Shown here piece by piece: positions 52,628 through 61,791 of a stretch of DNA of 64,000 bases (positions are counted from its first letter, which is position 1; every line of letters begins with the position of its first letter). The position numbers were made by a program, and so were the translations under genes. Source of the DNA: Lysobacterales bacterium (GTDB taxonomy: Bacteria > Pseudomonadota > Gammaproteobacteria > Xanthomonadales > SZUA-38). The stretch covers positions 62,001-126,000 of the forward strand of contig JANQOZ010000037.1 in assembly GCA_028285525.1 (NCBI GenBank). Direction: 5' to 3'. The notes under the pieces were generated by a model. That model worked only from the letters and a program-made list of their open reading frames with translations, was not told where the DNA came from and made no database searches.

Positions 52628-53356
52628 TCAGCCGCCCGAGTCGATACTCTCGTTTGAAGCGATCGACGCGCCCCCACTCGCGTATTGCTGTTTGGTCTTG
52701 TCAGACCATTGATCAACCTCATCCTGGCTGAATCCGTAGGACAGCCCGCGGTCAACGCCGGGTCTTGCTCTGACTCGCTTCACCCAGGCAACCACGTTGG
52801 CGTGTCCGGTGATGTCGATCTTGCTCCACTTCCAGCCGCGCACCCAGGGAAAGCAGGCGATATCTGCGATCGTGAAATCATCGCCACAAATAAAGTCTTT
52901 TCTCTCAAGCTGCTTTTCCAGCACTCGCAACAGCCTTTGAGCTTCGGCGGTGAAACGCTTCAACGGATGAGCCTTCTGTTCGGCCGGTACGTCATCCATG
53001 TAGCGCGTGTAAGACAGCTTGTTGCCGAACGTGGGTCCCACTCCTGCCATCTGCCAGAACAGCCACTGGATCACCTCCCACTTCGAGTCGTCCTGAGGCA
53101 GCAGCGGCGACGGGTACTTTTCCGCCAGATAAAGCAGGATCGCGCCGCTTTCCATCAAGGTCCGGTTGCCGTCCCGCAGCCCTGGGATTTTCTGGTTGGG
53201 GCTGACGGCGGTGAACTCCGCTTCAAACTGCTCGCGGTTCATGATGTCGACGGTGCGGATCTCCACCGGCGGCAGGTCAACGCCCGCCTCCTTCAGCTCT
53301 TCCAACATGATGGTGACTTTCCATCCGTTGGGTGTTGCGTAGGTCCACAGCTCCAC
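52628..53356 (-). CDS. Glutathione S-transferase (YfcG/YghU-like)
   Basis: 242 residues from GTG 53354-53356. The N-terminal thioredoxin-like domain has YATPNGWKVTIMLEEL, with Asn/Thr before the glutathione site, and SPNQKIPGL, then the GSH gamma-Glu motif MESGAILLYLAEKY. The C-terminal helical domain has WLFWQMAGVGPTFGN and GDDFTIADIACFPW. This fits the nu-class/YghU-YfcG group, whose members show disulfide-bond oxidoreductase activity. It lies 5 bases after the DUF1993 gene and is probably cotranscribed with it. Confidence 0.93.
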   Translation of the reverse strand: MELWTYATPNGWKVTIMLEELKEAGVDLPPVEIRTVDIMNREQFEAEFTAVSPNQKIPGLRDGNRTLMESGAILLYLAEKYPSPLLPQDDSKWEVIQWLFWQMAGVGPTFGNKLSYTRYMDDVPAEQKAHPLKRFTAEAQRLLRVLEKQLERKDFICGDDFTIADIACFPWVRGWKWSKIDITGHANVVAWVKRVRARPGVDRGLSYGFSQDEVDQWSDKTKQQYASGGASIASNESIDSGG

Positions 53357-53361
53357 GGAGA

Positions 53362-53892
53362 TCAGCTGCTTTGGACGCCGGTCCTGAGGCGGCCGAGATA
53401 ATCCATCTTGTTGAGAGGTACACCCTGCATGCGCAGCATGTCGTAGGCGGTGGTCGCGTGGAAATAAAAGTTAGGCAGAGAGAATGAACACACAAAGTTA
53501 ACCGCATTGAACGGGACTTCCCTTCCGCCCGCCCGAAAAACCATGGGTTTGTCCGCCAATGCGTTGATCGACTCCGGCGTCTCGGCCTCAAGGCCTTCGA
53601 TCGCCTCGCTGACCAGCGCCTTCAGTTTCTCGTATGTCATGTCCTGCATTCGGGGCGGTGGCTCGAAGAGGCCGGCCTTTATGCCCTTGATGCAACCCAG
53701 CGAATGGTGCCAGGCCGAGATGATCTGGAAGCTGAACGGCAACATGTCGTCTCGAAGCTTCATTCGCACGAGAGCATCGAGGTCCAGCTGGCCCTCATCA
53801 GCGAGCGTCTGGCCTTTGTTCATCGTTTTGACAGCGCCACCCAGGACCTGGAGGTAGCTACCGACCGAAAGATCATAGAAAGAGAGATTCAT
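53362..53892 (-). CDS. DUF1993 domain protein
   Basis: 176 residues from ATG 53890-53892. The family pattern is visible: NLSFYDLSVGSYLQVLGGAVKTMNK, LDALVRMKLRDDMLPFSFQI, and the C-terminal LPNFYFHATTAYDMLRMQGVPLNKMDYLG. DUF1993 proteins adopt a DinB-like four-helix fold; function is unknown. It may carry a metal site from its His residues (H62, H63, H148). It is upstream of a GST gene, and the pair may act on glutathione or a detoxification substrate (inference). Confidence 0.88.
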   Translation of the reverse strand: MNLSFYDLSVGSYLQVLGGAVKTMNKGQTLADEGQLDLDALVRMKLRDDMLPFSFQIISAWHHSLGCIKGIKAGLFEPPPRMQDMTYEKLKALVSEAIEGLEAETPESINALADKPMVFRAGGREVPFNAVNFVCSFSLPNFYFHATTAYDMLRMQGVPLNKMDYLGRLRTGVQSS

Positions 53893-53995
53893 TGGCGAAC
53901 GCCTTTGTTTGTGCTGTGTTGATCAGGTTCTGATTCTGGTGGTTTTCTGCGGCCAAGTTAAGGGGCGGATCGATGCCGCGCGCGTCATTGCGGTG

Positions 53996-54982
53996 CTATG
54001 CGTCGATGACGAGCGATTCAAAGGACGGCCAGTCGATGTTGGAACCGCAAAGCACGAGCCCGATCCGTTTTCCCCGCAGCTGGTCGGGCTCGTCATGGAC
54101 GAGCTGGCACAACGCCGCAACGGACGCCGCGCAAGCCGGCTCGACCGCCATCTTCATGTCACGAAATACCAGGCCCATCGCCCGACGCATGTCGTTATCC
54201 GACACCTTCACCAGCTGGGCGATGTTCTCCCGGCAGAGGCTGAAGGGCAGGGGCAGCGTCATGGGCGGCGCCAGGCTGTCAGCGATGGTGTTTGGCACGC
54301 CGATGTTCTCTGCCTGACCGGATTCGAAGCTCTGGCGCATGCTGTCGGCGCCTTCGGGTTCTACGCCAATGATGTGGCACTTCGGGTTTAGCCGCTTGGT
54401 GACCGCCGACACGCCGCCCGCGAGGCCGCCACCGCCGATGGCAATGATCAGAACGTCGAGGTCGTCGCCCTGCTCATGCATCTCAAGGCCAAGCGTTGCC
54501 GTTCCCAGCGCGGTGGCGAGCCCGTCGAAAGGATGGATAAACGTTCTGCCTTCCGATTCCGCGATGTGTTCGGCCAGGGCAAACCCGCTGGGTCCGTCGT
54601 CAGCCATCAGGATTTCGCAGCCAAAGCCTTTGGCCAGCGCAATGCGGGCCGGATTGGCCGTTTTTTGCATCACCACTTTGGCGTCGATCCCGCAAACGCT
54701 TGCCGCGTAGGCCACCGCCACCGCATGGTTGCCGGCGCTCATTGCGGTCACGCCTCGATCCCTGGCTTCGGAATCCAGACGAAGCATGTTTGAAAGGGCG
54801 CCCCGAGCCTTGAACGTGCCCGCGTGCTGAAACGGCTCCAGCTTGGCGACCACTTCAGCGCCACTACCGAGCTGCTGCGAGAGTTCGGGTCCAGTCCAAG
54901 GGACAACCGGCGTCTGAACGATGTAGGGAGCGATCAAGGCAGCGGTGCTGCGAACGTCTTTAAGCGAGAGGGTTTGTGTCAT
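53996..54982 (-). CDS. Threonine/serine dehydratase (PLP-dependent)
   Basis: 328 residues from ATG 54980-54982. PLP Lys is K58 in TFKARGA; SAGNHA is at 82-87; the phosphate-binding GGGGLAGG is near 183. The length matches the short, ACT-domain-free threonine dehydratase/serine racemase type. It deaminates threonine or serine to an oxo-acid, or acts on hydroxy-aspartate-like substrates; the exact substrate is not clear. Codirectional with the DUF1993 gene after about 100 bases. Confidence 0.92.
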   Translation of the reverse strand: MTQTLSLKDVRSTAALIAPYIVQTPVVPWTGPELSQQLGSGAEVVAKLEPFQHAGTFKARGALSNMLRLDSEARDRGVTAMSAGNHAVAVAYAASVCGIDAKVVMQKTANPARIALAKGFGCEILMADDGPSGFALAEHIAESEGRTFIHPFDGLATALGTATLGLEMHEQGDDLDVLIIAIGGGGLAGGVSAVTKRLNPKCHIIGVEPEGADSMRQSFESGQAENIGVPNTIADSLAPPMTLPLPFSLCRENIAQLVKVSDNDMRRAMGLVFRDMKMAVEPACAASVAALCQLVHDEPDQLRGKRIGLVLCGSNIDWPSFESLVIDA

Positions 54983-55304
54983 AGAGCCGGCATTTTACGC
55001 AGGGTAGGTCGGTGGGCAGTACGTCGGTCTGGCCAGGCCGCCTGGGTTTTGTCCCCATCGTGACACACGGGCGCCCGAAGACCCAGCTACCCTATTCAAC
55101 GTTTTCGGCGAAGCTGGAACGATCAGCCCGGTCGACGGTTTCCGCGGAAACAACCCCGTTCGAGCCTGTGCGGCGTTGTAAGTCAGAACCGGAAAGTTGG
55201 TTGGAAATAGCGGAAAATTTCCTGAAACGAAATCCGGATGCCAGCGGTCTTACGAAAGCAGGCAGGTAGTCGCACCGCCGGTCGCACCAAGGGAGAGGCA
55301 AAGA
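54983..55304. other. Intergenic region, 322 bases, divergent promoters
   Basis: No gene is apparent between the threonine dehydratase and the solenoid gene, which diverge here. It holds a perfect 14-bp palindrome at 55138-55151 and a smaller GGAAA-a-TTTCC element at 55212-55222. I see no hairpin followed by a T-run. Confidence 0.6.
55138..55151. promoter_or_regulatory. Perfect 14-bp palindrome
   Basis: GTTTCCGCGGAAAC is a perfect palindrome in the divergent region before the solenoid gene. It may be an operator; no other perfect copy was noticed in the window. Confidence 0.4.
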
Positions 55305-57554
55305 ATGAATCGAATCGTCGCTGTTATGTTCGTCGGCATCGCTGGCGTGGTCGGCTATCTGCTGGGCAGCTCGCAGCGTGAGGTAGCGGTTACGCCTGTC
55401 GCTGATCTCATTGCCCCCGCGGCGCAGCCGCAGGTTGCGGCCTGTCCCGACCTGGTTTCTGGCGCCGAATCGCAAGGGCCTCCACCCGTTCCCGTTGACT
55501 GTGCGTCTGCGTATCAGGGCATGACCCCGGTCGACCTGCTGGAGCTGCCAACAGACTTCGAGCAGACGGCGGCGTTATATGCCATGGCTCAGAACGCGGA
55601 TCTCGAAGCGCTCAAGGGGCATATCAACGACACGCTTAGCATCGCCGTTGCCGGCGAACGGGCTGCGGCGCTGTCGATACTCTTTTCGCGATTTGCCGAC
55701 CTGAATCCGGCGGCGGCATTGGCTCACTATGACGAACTGAATCTGCAGGGACAGGCCGGGATTCTATTTCCCATGTTCAGCGGCTGGGCCAAGAACGACC
55801 TGACCGCCGCCATCGAACGCGCCAAGTCACTGACCAATCCCGCTGACCGACGCACCGCCGACCGCGCGATTCTCCAGGCCAACGCCAGCGCGCCGGCGGA
55901 AGAGCTCGAGTGGATCGCCAGCCAGCTCGGTCGGTCGGGGCAAATCAGCAACCGAGCCAGCAACGAGGCCCTCGCGCGCCGAGCGCAGACTGAGCCCGAG
56001 GCTGCAGCCCGGACCGCGCTGGCGCTACAGAACCCGCAGGCTCGGCTGGAGTCTCTGGCCTGGGTGGTCAATACCTGGGCTGAGAGGGATGCTGACGCCG
56101 CCATCGCTTTTGTACGGGGTCTTGAGGAGTCTGCCATGCGCGCGCGTCTTGGTCAGATTGTCATGAGCCAGGTCGCACAACGGTCGCCTGAAAAGGCCTT
56201 GAGTCTGGTGGATACCCAGCCGAGCCAGCAGCAACAGGTCATGGTTCAAACCGTGATCATGACGTTGGCTCGAAACGATCCGCAGAAGGCCCTAGCGGTC
56301 GTAGGTAGGCTACAGACGCAGCAGGAGAAGCTCAACGCGTACAACGGTCTGTTCTCTCAGTGGGCCCAGTTAGACCCAGCCGGCGCCGGAGTGGCGCTCG
56401 AGCGGCTGACAGGCATTCCGATCGACAACAAATTCAGCATGGCTTCTCAAATTGCACAAGCCATGGCTGCCTCGGATCCTGAAGCAGCCATGGAATGGGC
56501 GTGGCGTTGGGATGAGCAGGCAGGCAGCCCCAGCCGGCAACACCAATGGACTTGGGACAACGTCGTTTCGCAAATCGCGAACTCGGATCCAAACCGGGCG
56601 TTGGTCCTGGCGGCAGAGCTGCCCGAGGGTAGCCGCCGAACGAACCTTGTCAGCAACTCTCTTGCTCAGCTGGCTGCAACGGACCCGCTGGCGGCTCTGG
56701 ATCAGCTAGACCTGGTACCGTCCGGACAGCCCCGCCGGTCAGCAATGAGGAATGTGGTGTCCAATTGGGCGCAAAGCGACCCGGTTATGGCCATGGATTG
56801 GGTGATGACATTGCCCCAGGATCAGCGTCCAGAGGCGCTGCAAGCCGTTTCCTGGAGCGTGATTTCCAGCGACCTGGCGCTGGCCCTCGCCTACACCGAT
56901 GATATGAACCCGCAGGAGAAGACCCATTGGATCTCGCAGCTGATAGACGACTACGCGATGGAAGATCCAGAGGCTGCCATCGCATGGCTGGCTGAGTATG
57001 AGCACCTACCGCAATACGGAGAGTGGATAGGCACGATTGCCCAAACGCGGGTCGTCGATGACCCCCGTTGGGCGCTAAAACTGTTGGCCCGCATCGAAGA
57101 GCCCCAGCAGCTGCAGGCCGCGCAGCTCCAGATAATTCATACATGGGTGCAGTTCGACCCAATCGCGGCGGGTAAGTGGTGGCATAGACAGCCCAATGAG
57201 CATCGCGATCTTGCGGTACTGGGCGACATGGTTAGCCTGTGGTCCTCCCAGGACCGAGATGCGGCCCGCAAATGGGTTCTTCGCCTGTCGGACACTGGTG
57301 AGCGAGATCGCGCATTAATCGCCTACCTGCAAAGCGCCGGACATGATCAAGCGGATACCGCCAAGTGGACACTCGAAATCGAAAACTCTGACCTGCGGTT
57401 CCAAGCCTACCAGCAGCAGCTCTGGACCCTGATGAACGGCAATGCGTCACGGGTCGATGAGTGGCTGCAGAATGCTCGCTTGGACTCTGACCAGAAGGCG
57501 CAGCTGCAGCAGCAGATCGATGAGATGCAGCGCCACCGACTGGGCACGATGTAA
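55305..57554 (+). CDS. Membrane-anchored alpha-solenoid protein with W-x3-DP repeats, function unknown
   Basis: 749 residues from ATG 55305 with GGGAGAG upstream. One N-terminal transmembrane helix (about residues 4-20), then a linker rich in Ala/Pro/Val to about residue 85, and then 12 or more helical repeats of about 32-38 residues. Each repeat centres on a W-x3-DP-x-A-A pattern: SQWAQLDPAGAGVAL, NSDPNRALVLAAEL, SNWAQSDPVMAMDWVM, DDYAMEDPEAAIAWLA and HTWVQFDPIAAGKWW. The pattern resembles HEAT/TPR-like solenoids but I recognise no family. The bulk is probably periplasmic, as a scaffold or binding platform. No neighbour on either side shares its strand closely. Confidence 0.85.
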   Translation: MNRIVAVMFVGIAGVVGYLLGSSQREVAVTPVADLIAPAAQPQVAACPDLVSGAESQGPPPVPVDCASAYQGMTPVDLLELPTDFEQTAALYAMAQNADLEALKGHINDTLSIAVAGERAAALSILFSRFADLNPAAALAHYDELNLQGQAGILFPMFSGWAKNDLTAAIERAKSLTNPADRRTADRAILQANASAPAEELEWIASQLGRSGQISNRASNEALARRAQTEPEAAARTALALQNPQARLESLAWVVNTWAERDADAAIAFVRGLEESAMRARLGQIVMSQVAQRSPEKALSLVDTQPSQQQQVMVQTVIMTLARNDPQKALAVVGRLQTQQEKLNAYNGLFSQWAQLDPAGAGVALERLTGIPIDNKFSMASQIAQAMAASDPEAAMEWAWRWDEQAGSPSRQHQWTWDNVVSQIANSDPNRALVLAAELPEGSRRTNLVSNSLAQLAATDPLAALDQLDLVPSGQPRRSAMRNVVSNWAQSDPVMAMDWVMTLPQDQRPEALQAVSWSVISSDLALALAYTDDMNPQEKTHWISQLIDDYAMEDPEAAIAWLAEYEHLPQYGEWIGTIAQTRVVDDPRWALKLLARIEEPQQLQAAQLQIIHTWVQFDPIAAGKWWHRQPNEHRDLAVLGDMVSLWSSQDRDAARKWVLRLSDTGERDRALIAYLQSAGHDQADTAKWTLEIENSDLRFQAYQQQLWTLMNGNASRVDEWLQNARLDSDQKAQLQQQIDEMQRHRLGTM

Positions 57555-57713
57555 CGCTGGCGTGTTACGAGGACCCGCGGCTGGGTGGCGGGTGTCGTGG
57601 CGAGCCTGCAGTTAGCTGTCTTTGTTTAAGTAATTGAATTAAATAACAAAAAACGGCTCTTATTTGGCATTGGTCAGTCTTCTGCTACGGTTTTGAGCAC
57701 GCAGGAGACAGTC

Positions 57714-58115
57714 ATGGTCAAAACCGCAACCGAAAAACTCAATCAGAAAAAGCAGCCCAAAAAGGTAGTGCTCGAAAAAGACTTTGCCGGCATCAAGGCA
57801 GGTCAGCGAATGCTGGTGGGCACGCCCAAGATGGTGGACGACTACATCCGCAAAGTGCCGGCTGGCGAAACCCGCACCATGCCTCGGCTGCGGCGAGAGC
57901 TGGCTCGGAGAAATCGCTGCGACGCCACCTGTCCGGTATCCACTGCCATCTTTGTGCGGATCGCAGCCGAGGCGGCGCTGGAGGCTTTGGAAGGCGGCGC
58001 CTCAGCAACGGACGTCACGCCGTTCTGGCGTGTGGTGGGCCCCGAAGACAAGATTGCCAAGAAGCTCCCGGTCGACAGTGCCTGGATCAGCCATCAGCGC
58101 GATAGCGAGCGCTAG
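57714..58115 (+). CDS. Small conserved basic protein, possibly MGMT-like
   Basis: 133 residues from ATG 57714 with AGGAGAC upstream. A lysine-rich N-terminus (residues 1-22) precedes FAGIKAGQRMLVGTP, VDDYIRKVPAGE, MPRLRRELARRNRCDATCPVSTAIFVRIAAEAAL, and TPFWRVVGPEDKIAKKLP. C69 and C73 form a CxxxC pair. The last block is weakly reminiscent of the RVV-g-G-k-l segment of alkylguanine-transferase-like DNA proteins, but no PCHR is present, so I do not assign that activity. It is preceded by an AT-rich region that may be its promoter. Confidence 0.72.
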   Translation: MVKTATEKLNQKKQPKKVVLEKDFAGIKAGQRMLVGTPKMVDDYIRKVPAGETRTMPRLRRELARRNRCDATCPVSTAIFVRIAAEAALEALEGGASATDVTPFWRVVGPEDKIAKKLPVDSAWISHQRDSER

Positions 58116-58131
58116 CGAGCCGCAAGGCCAC

Positions 58132-59301
58132 CTAGTCTCTACGCAGACGGGAGGACGTCGCCAACGGCGACGGGTAGCGCGAGCCGATCCAGGTGGACGA
58201 CACGATGAAGGTCAGCAGCATTGTGATTTGGATCAGGCTGGCCGCAGGGTCGCTGATAAAACCGGTTTCCAGCGCCAGTACCGCGATCAGCAGGGCAAAC
58301 TCGCTGCTCTGACCGAGTCGTACCCCGATTTCTCGCGCCACCTCGGGTTTCTCACCTCGTCGGGCGAGTAGCCAACGGAAAACCGGTGGTTTTATCAGCA
58401 GCAGGGCGGCAGCTAGGATCGTTGACGGGATAAGGACATCCCATGCCCCCTGCATGTCGAGCCCCGCGCCAACGGAGAAAAAGAACACAACCAGAAAGAA
58501 GTCACGCACGGGCCGCAGGTTCTGCACGATAAACAGCGCAGCGGGGCTCTGTGCGAGCGCAACTCCCGCGATAAATGCCCCAATCTCGTGAGAAAAGCCC
58601 AGCAGGTGTGCAACCTGCGCAATCCCGAGGCACCAGCCGAGCGTCAGCAAGAACACGTACTCGTGGATACCGTCGAAGCGCGCCATCAGGGCCCGCAGCA
58701 GATACCTCTCAACGGCGAGAACAGCGCCCAGCAACAGGGGCAGCACCAGCAGAAGTCTGCCGAGCTCCCATCCCAGCGACGTGGTGCGCCCATAGCTTTC
58801 AAGCAGCAGCAGCACGACCACTGCCATGATGTCCTGGAGCAGCAGAATGCTAATGATGAGCTTGCCGGTGCGACGATGGTGCAGCTCGGTGGTCGGCAGC
58901 AGCTTCACGCCGATGACGGTGCTCGAGAACATCATGGCAGCGCCGACCACGAGGCTGTCTGTGAGGCCAAGGCCGAGCGCCGTGGAAACCGCCCAGCCAA
59001 CGACACCAAACAGCAGCGATGAAAGCAGCGTCACAAACGTTGCTTCGCCTAACCGCTGTGCCAGCTCCTGGGGCTGAAGATCCAGCCCGAGAATAAACAG
59101 CAGAAACACGATCCCGATCTGGGCCATGCGGCGAAACAGCTCGGGATCGGCCACTGCGTCTGCGCCCCAGGGGCCGAGCAGCACGCCAAGGACGATGTAG
59201 GCAACGAGCAGCGATTGCTTGAGATACAGGGCAAGCGTGGCGGCCAGCGCGGCGCCGGCAAAGATCACAACCACAGAAAAGAAAATCGGATCCTCACCCA
59301 T
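58132..59301 (-). CDS. CPA2-family cation:proton antiporter (KefB/RosB-like)
   Basis: 389 residues from ATG 59299-59301, about 12 helices. Motifs: LGVLLGPWGAD, FLLFILGLDLQPQEL, AMMFSSTVIGVKLLP, LLLQDIMAVVVLLLLE (the conserved QD of the ion site) and FSHEIGAFIAGVALAQSP. It exchanges K+ or Na+ for H+ across the inner membrane. It ends about where KefB/KefC would continue into a TrkA-N cytosolic domain, so it lacks the glutathione/NAD-responsive module. Convergent with the small protein upstream, 16 bases apart. Confidence 0.93.
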   Translation of the reverse strand: MGEDPIFFSVVVIFAGAALAATLALYLKQSLLVAYIVLGVLLGPWGADAVADPELFRRMAQIGIVFLLFILGLDLQPQELAQRLGEATFVTLLSSLLFGVVGWAVSTALGLGLTDSLVVGAAMMFSSTVIGVKLLPTTELHHRRTGKLIISILLLQDIMAVVVLLLLESYGRTTSLGWELGRLLLVLPLLLGAVLAVERYLLRALMARFDGIHEYVFLLTLGWCLGIAQVAHLLGFSHEIGAFIAGVALAQSPAALFIVQNLRPVRDFFLVVFFFSVGAGLDMQGAWDVLIPSTILAAALLLIKPPVFRWLLARRGEKPEVAREIGVRLGQSSEFALLIAVLALETGFISDPAASLIQITMLLTFIVSSTWIGSRYPSPLATSSRLRRD

Positions 59302-59442
59302 GCCATGAGCTTACCACCCCAACATTTCGGCCAGGCTGCAGTGTGCCCGCAGCGTCCAGCAGTGGTCTCGGGCCGGAGGATCTTGACTCTTCATGAGCAT
59401 TCCCCATGACAGAGCGGCCGACCATCGCGTACAGTCCCGATC

Positions 59443-60489
59443 ATGCAGATTCCCAGCGAGATGCGGCAGTGGGTGCTGGCCAGACGGCCGGTGGGGCTGG
59501 CTACCGAAGAGGACTTTCGGCTGGAAACCGCGGCAGTGCCAGAACCTGGGCCCGGTGAGGTTCTGGTCCGGACCCAGTACCTGGGCGTGGCGCCGGTCAT
59601 GCTGCGATATATGACCAACAACACCGACTTCGAAAGAGACCTCGAAATTGGTGACGTGATGCATGGGCGCGGCGTCGGGCTGGTGGTGAAATCCAACAAC
59701 CCGCACTGGCAGCCGGGAGACCTCGTGTACGCACGGCTTCGCTGGCGCGAATACGCTGTGTTTGATGATGACCCCTATTACATCCCGATGCGGATGGGGC
59801 ATCCCGATCTGAAGTGGTCCTACGGGGTTGGCACCCTGGGGAACAACGGCTTCACCGCGTTGATCGGAATGCGAGAAATCGGCCGGGTCTCGGACGGTGA
59901 TCAGGTGCTCGTGTCCGGAGCCGCCGGCGGGGTCGGCAGCAATTGTGCTTACGTGGCCAAGGCGCTGGGCGCCAAACGGGTTGTCGGCATTGCCGGAGGG
60001 CCGGAGAAGTGTCAGCTCCTGACCGAGCGCCTGGGGTTTGACGCCGCCATCGACTACAAGGCTTCAGGCGTGGAGTCGGCGATCGACGCGCAGTTCCCCG
60101 AGGGCGTTGACGTGTTTTTCGACAACGTCGGTGGGGAACTGCTGGACCAGGTGCTGGCGCGGATCCGGCGGCACGCCAGAATCGTGATCTGCGGTCGGAT
60201 CTCCGAATACCTGAAAGACCCGGCCGACTACCACCGGCATCGGAACCTTTACCGCATCGGTCTGATGGACGGCAAGCTGGAAGGGTTCTTTGTCGATGAC
60301 TATCGTGAGCGCTACCCGGAGTTTGAGGCGGTGCTGGCGGACTGGATCCGCGCCGGCAAGCTGGTCCCGCATGAGGACATGCTGGAGGGGCTGGAGCAGA
60401 TGCCGGCCGCGCTGATCGGTTTGTATGACGGCACCAACGCCGGCGTACGCCTGGTACGCATCGACCCGACCGCGGACCAGGGGCGATGA
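59443..60489 (+). CDS. Zinc-independent MDR-family NADP-dependent oxidoreductase
   Basis: 348 residues from ATG 59443. NADP site AAGGVGS at 160-166, and PEPGPGEVLVRTQYLGVAPVMLRYM at the N-terminus, as in leukotriene B4 12-hydroxydehydrogenase/CurA-like enone reductases. YGVGTLGNNGFTALIGM and FFDNVGGELLDQVL are further landmarks. It reduces enones or related carbonyls with NADPH. Its stop overlaps the start of the MFS gene by 4 bases, so reductase and transporter form a pair. Confidence 0.92.
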   Translation: MQIPSEMRQWVLARRPVGLATEEDFRLETAAVPEPGPGEVLVRTQYLGVAPVMLRYMTNNTDFERDLEIGDVMHGRGVGLVVKSNNPHWQPGDLVYARLRWREYAVFDDDPYYIPMRMGHPDLKWSYGVGTLGNNGFTALIGMREIGRVSDGDQVLVSGAAGGVGSNCAYVAKALGAKRVVGIAGGPEKCQLLTERLGFDAAIDYKASGVESAIDAQFPEGVDVFFDNVGGELLDQVLARIRRHARIVICGRISEYLKDPADYHRHRNLYRIGLMDGKLEGFFVDDYRERYPEFEAVLADWIRAGKLVPHEDMLEGLEQMPAALIGLYDGTNAGVRLVRIDPTADQGR

Positions 60490-61709
60490 ACCAGGCCGTC
60501 CCCGGCCGCGGCATGACGCAGCAGCCCTGGTACCCATGGGTGGTGGCCCTGCTGGCTATGCTCACGGTTGTCGGCAGCAACGGCATGAGCAATTCTGGCC
60601 TGACCGTCTTCGACGAATCGCTGCTGAACGAGTTTCAGTGGTCGGTTGGCGAACTCAAGGTCCGAGATTCCATCAACTTCTTTGGTGCCGCGCTGCTGGT
60701 GTTTTTTGCCGGCTGGATGATGGACCGCGTGGGATTCAAGCCGCTGCTGCTGACCGGCCTGGCTCTGCTGTGCGGCGTTTATCTGGCGTATCCGTTTGCC
60801 GAGTCGCTGCTCGGAGTCTACGCGCTGCATTGTGTACTGGCGCTGGTGGTGACCTGTTCGGGTAATCTGATCGCGCTGATCACCGCTGCTACCTGGATGC
60901 CGCAGCGACGCGGTCTTGCAGTGGGAATCGCCGTGGCCGGCACGAGTATCGGGGGCATGATCATCCCGCCGCTGGCGGCAACGCTCAATCAGGCTCTCGG
61001 TTGGCGCAGCGCCATGCAGTGGCTGGCGATTTATCCCGCGGTCATTTTTGTGTTGGTTGCCCTCCTGATTCGTCCACGTAAGGTCGCGCAGCGCAGCGAC
61101 CCATCTTTGGCCGAGGGTCTGACGTTCGGGCAGGCAGCCAGAACTCCTCAGTTCACGCTGGTGGCCATCGCCGGCGTCTGTACGTTCTACGCAATCCTCG
61201 CGCTTTACTCCCACTTGTTCCTGTACCTGAGGTCGCTGGAATTTGAGCCGGTGACCGCGGCGCTCGGGCTGACGGTGCTGTCCGCGCTGGGCCTGACAGG
61301 CAAGCTCGGGGCCGGCTGGGCCAGCGACCTGGTGAACCCCTACCATCTGATTCGCTTCTGCATGGTGCTGATGCTGACCGGGCTCGCCATCATCGTTCTT
61401 GTACCGGGCGCGATCTGGGTGGGGCTGGCGCTGACCGGGCTAGGCTGGGGCAGCCTGCACACGCTTTACAACTACCTGCTCCTGGACCTGTTCGGTATGC
61501 GGGCGGCCGGCCGTATCAATGGGTTCATCAGCGCCGGCGAATCTCTGGGTGGTGCGCTGGGGATCGCACTCAGCGGTTTCCTGTTTGATAAGGCGGGAGA
61601 CTACTCGCTCGCGTTCGGCGTGATGCTGTCCGTAATGGCCCTCGGGACGCTTTCCACGCTGCGCCTTCGACCGGTCACCGCAACGCGTCAAACCGTCGGC
61701 GTTGGCTAA
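60486..61709 (+). CDS. MFS transporter (monocarboxylate/OFA-like)
   Basis: 407 residues, 12 helices. Motifs: GWMMDRVGFKPLLLTGL (MFS loop 2-3 signature), ATWMPQRRGLAVGIAVAGTSIGGMI, and GKLGAGWASDLVNPYHLI. The shape resembles the monocarboxylate/oxalate-formate antiporter group. It overlaps the reductase by 4 bases (ATGA), suggesting that the substrate of the enzyme is imported or its product exported. The exact ligand is unknown. Confidence 0.93.
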   Translation: MNQAVPGRGMTQQPWYPWVVALLAMLTVVGSNGMSNSGLTVFDESLLNEFQWSVGELKVRDSINFFGAALLVFFAGWMMDRVGFKPLLLTGLALLCGVYLAYPFAESLLGVYALHCVLALVVTCSGNLIALITAATWMPQRRGLAVGIAVAGTSIGGMIIPPLAATLNQALGWRSAMQWLAIYPAVIFVLVALLIRPRKVAQRSDPSLAEGLTFGQAARTPQFTLVAIAGVCTFYAILALYSHLFLYLRSLEFEPVTAALGLTVLSALGLTGKLGAGWASDLVNPYHLIRFCMVLMLTGLAIIVLVPGAIWVGLALTGLGWGSLHTLYNYLLLDLFGMRAAGRINGFISAGESLGGALGIALSGFLFDKAGDYSLAFGVMLSVMALGTLSTLRLRPVTATRQTVGVG

Positions 61710-61791
61710 GTCGGCACTCTCGGTGCCATGCGTCCAGCCGGCCGGTGGCATATTGGTTTACGCTGAAAGATCAAAAAGGAGATTGGCCGCC

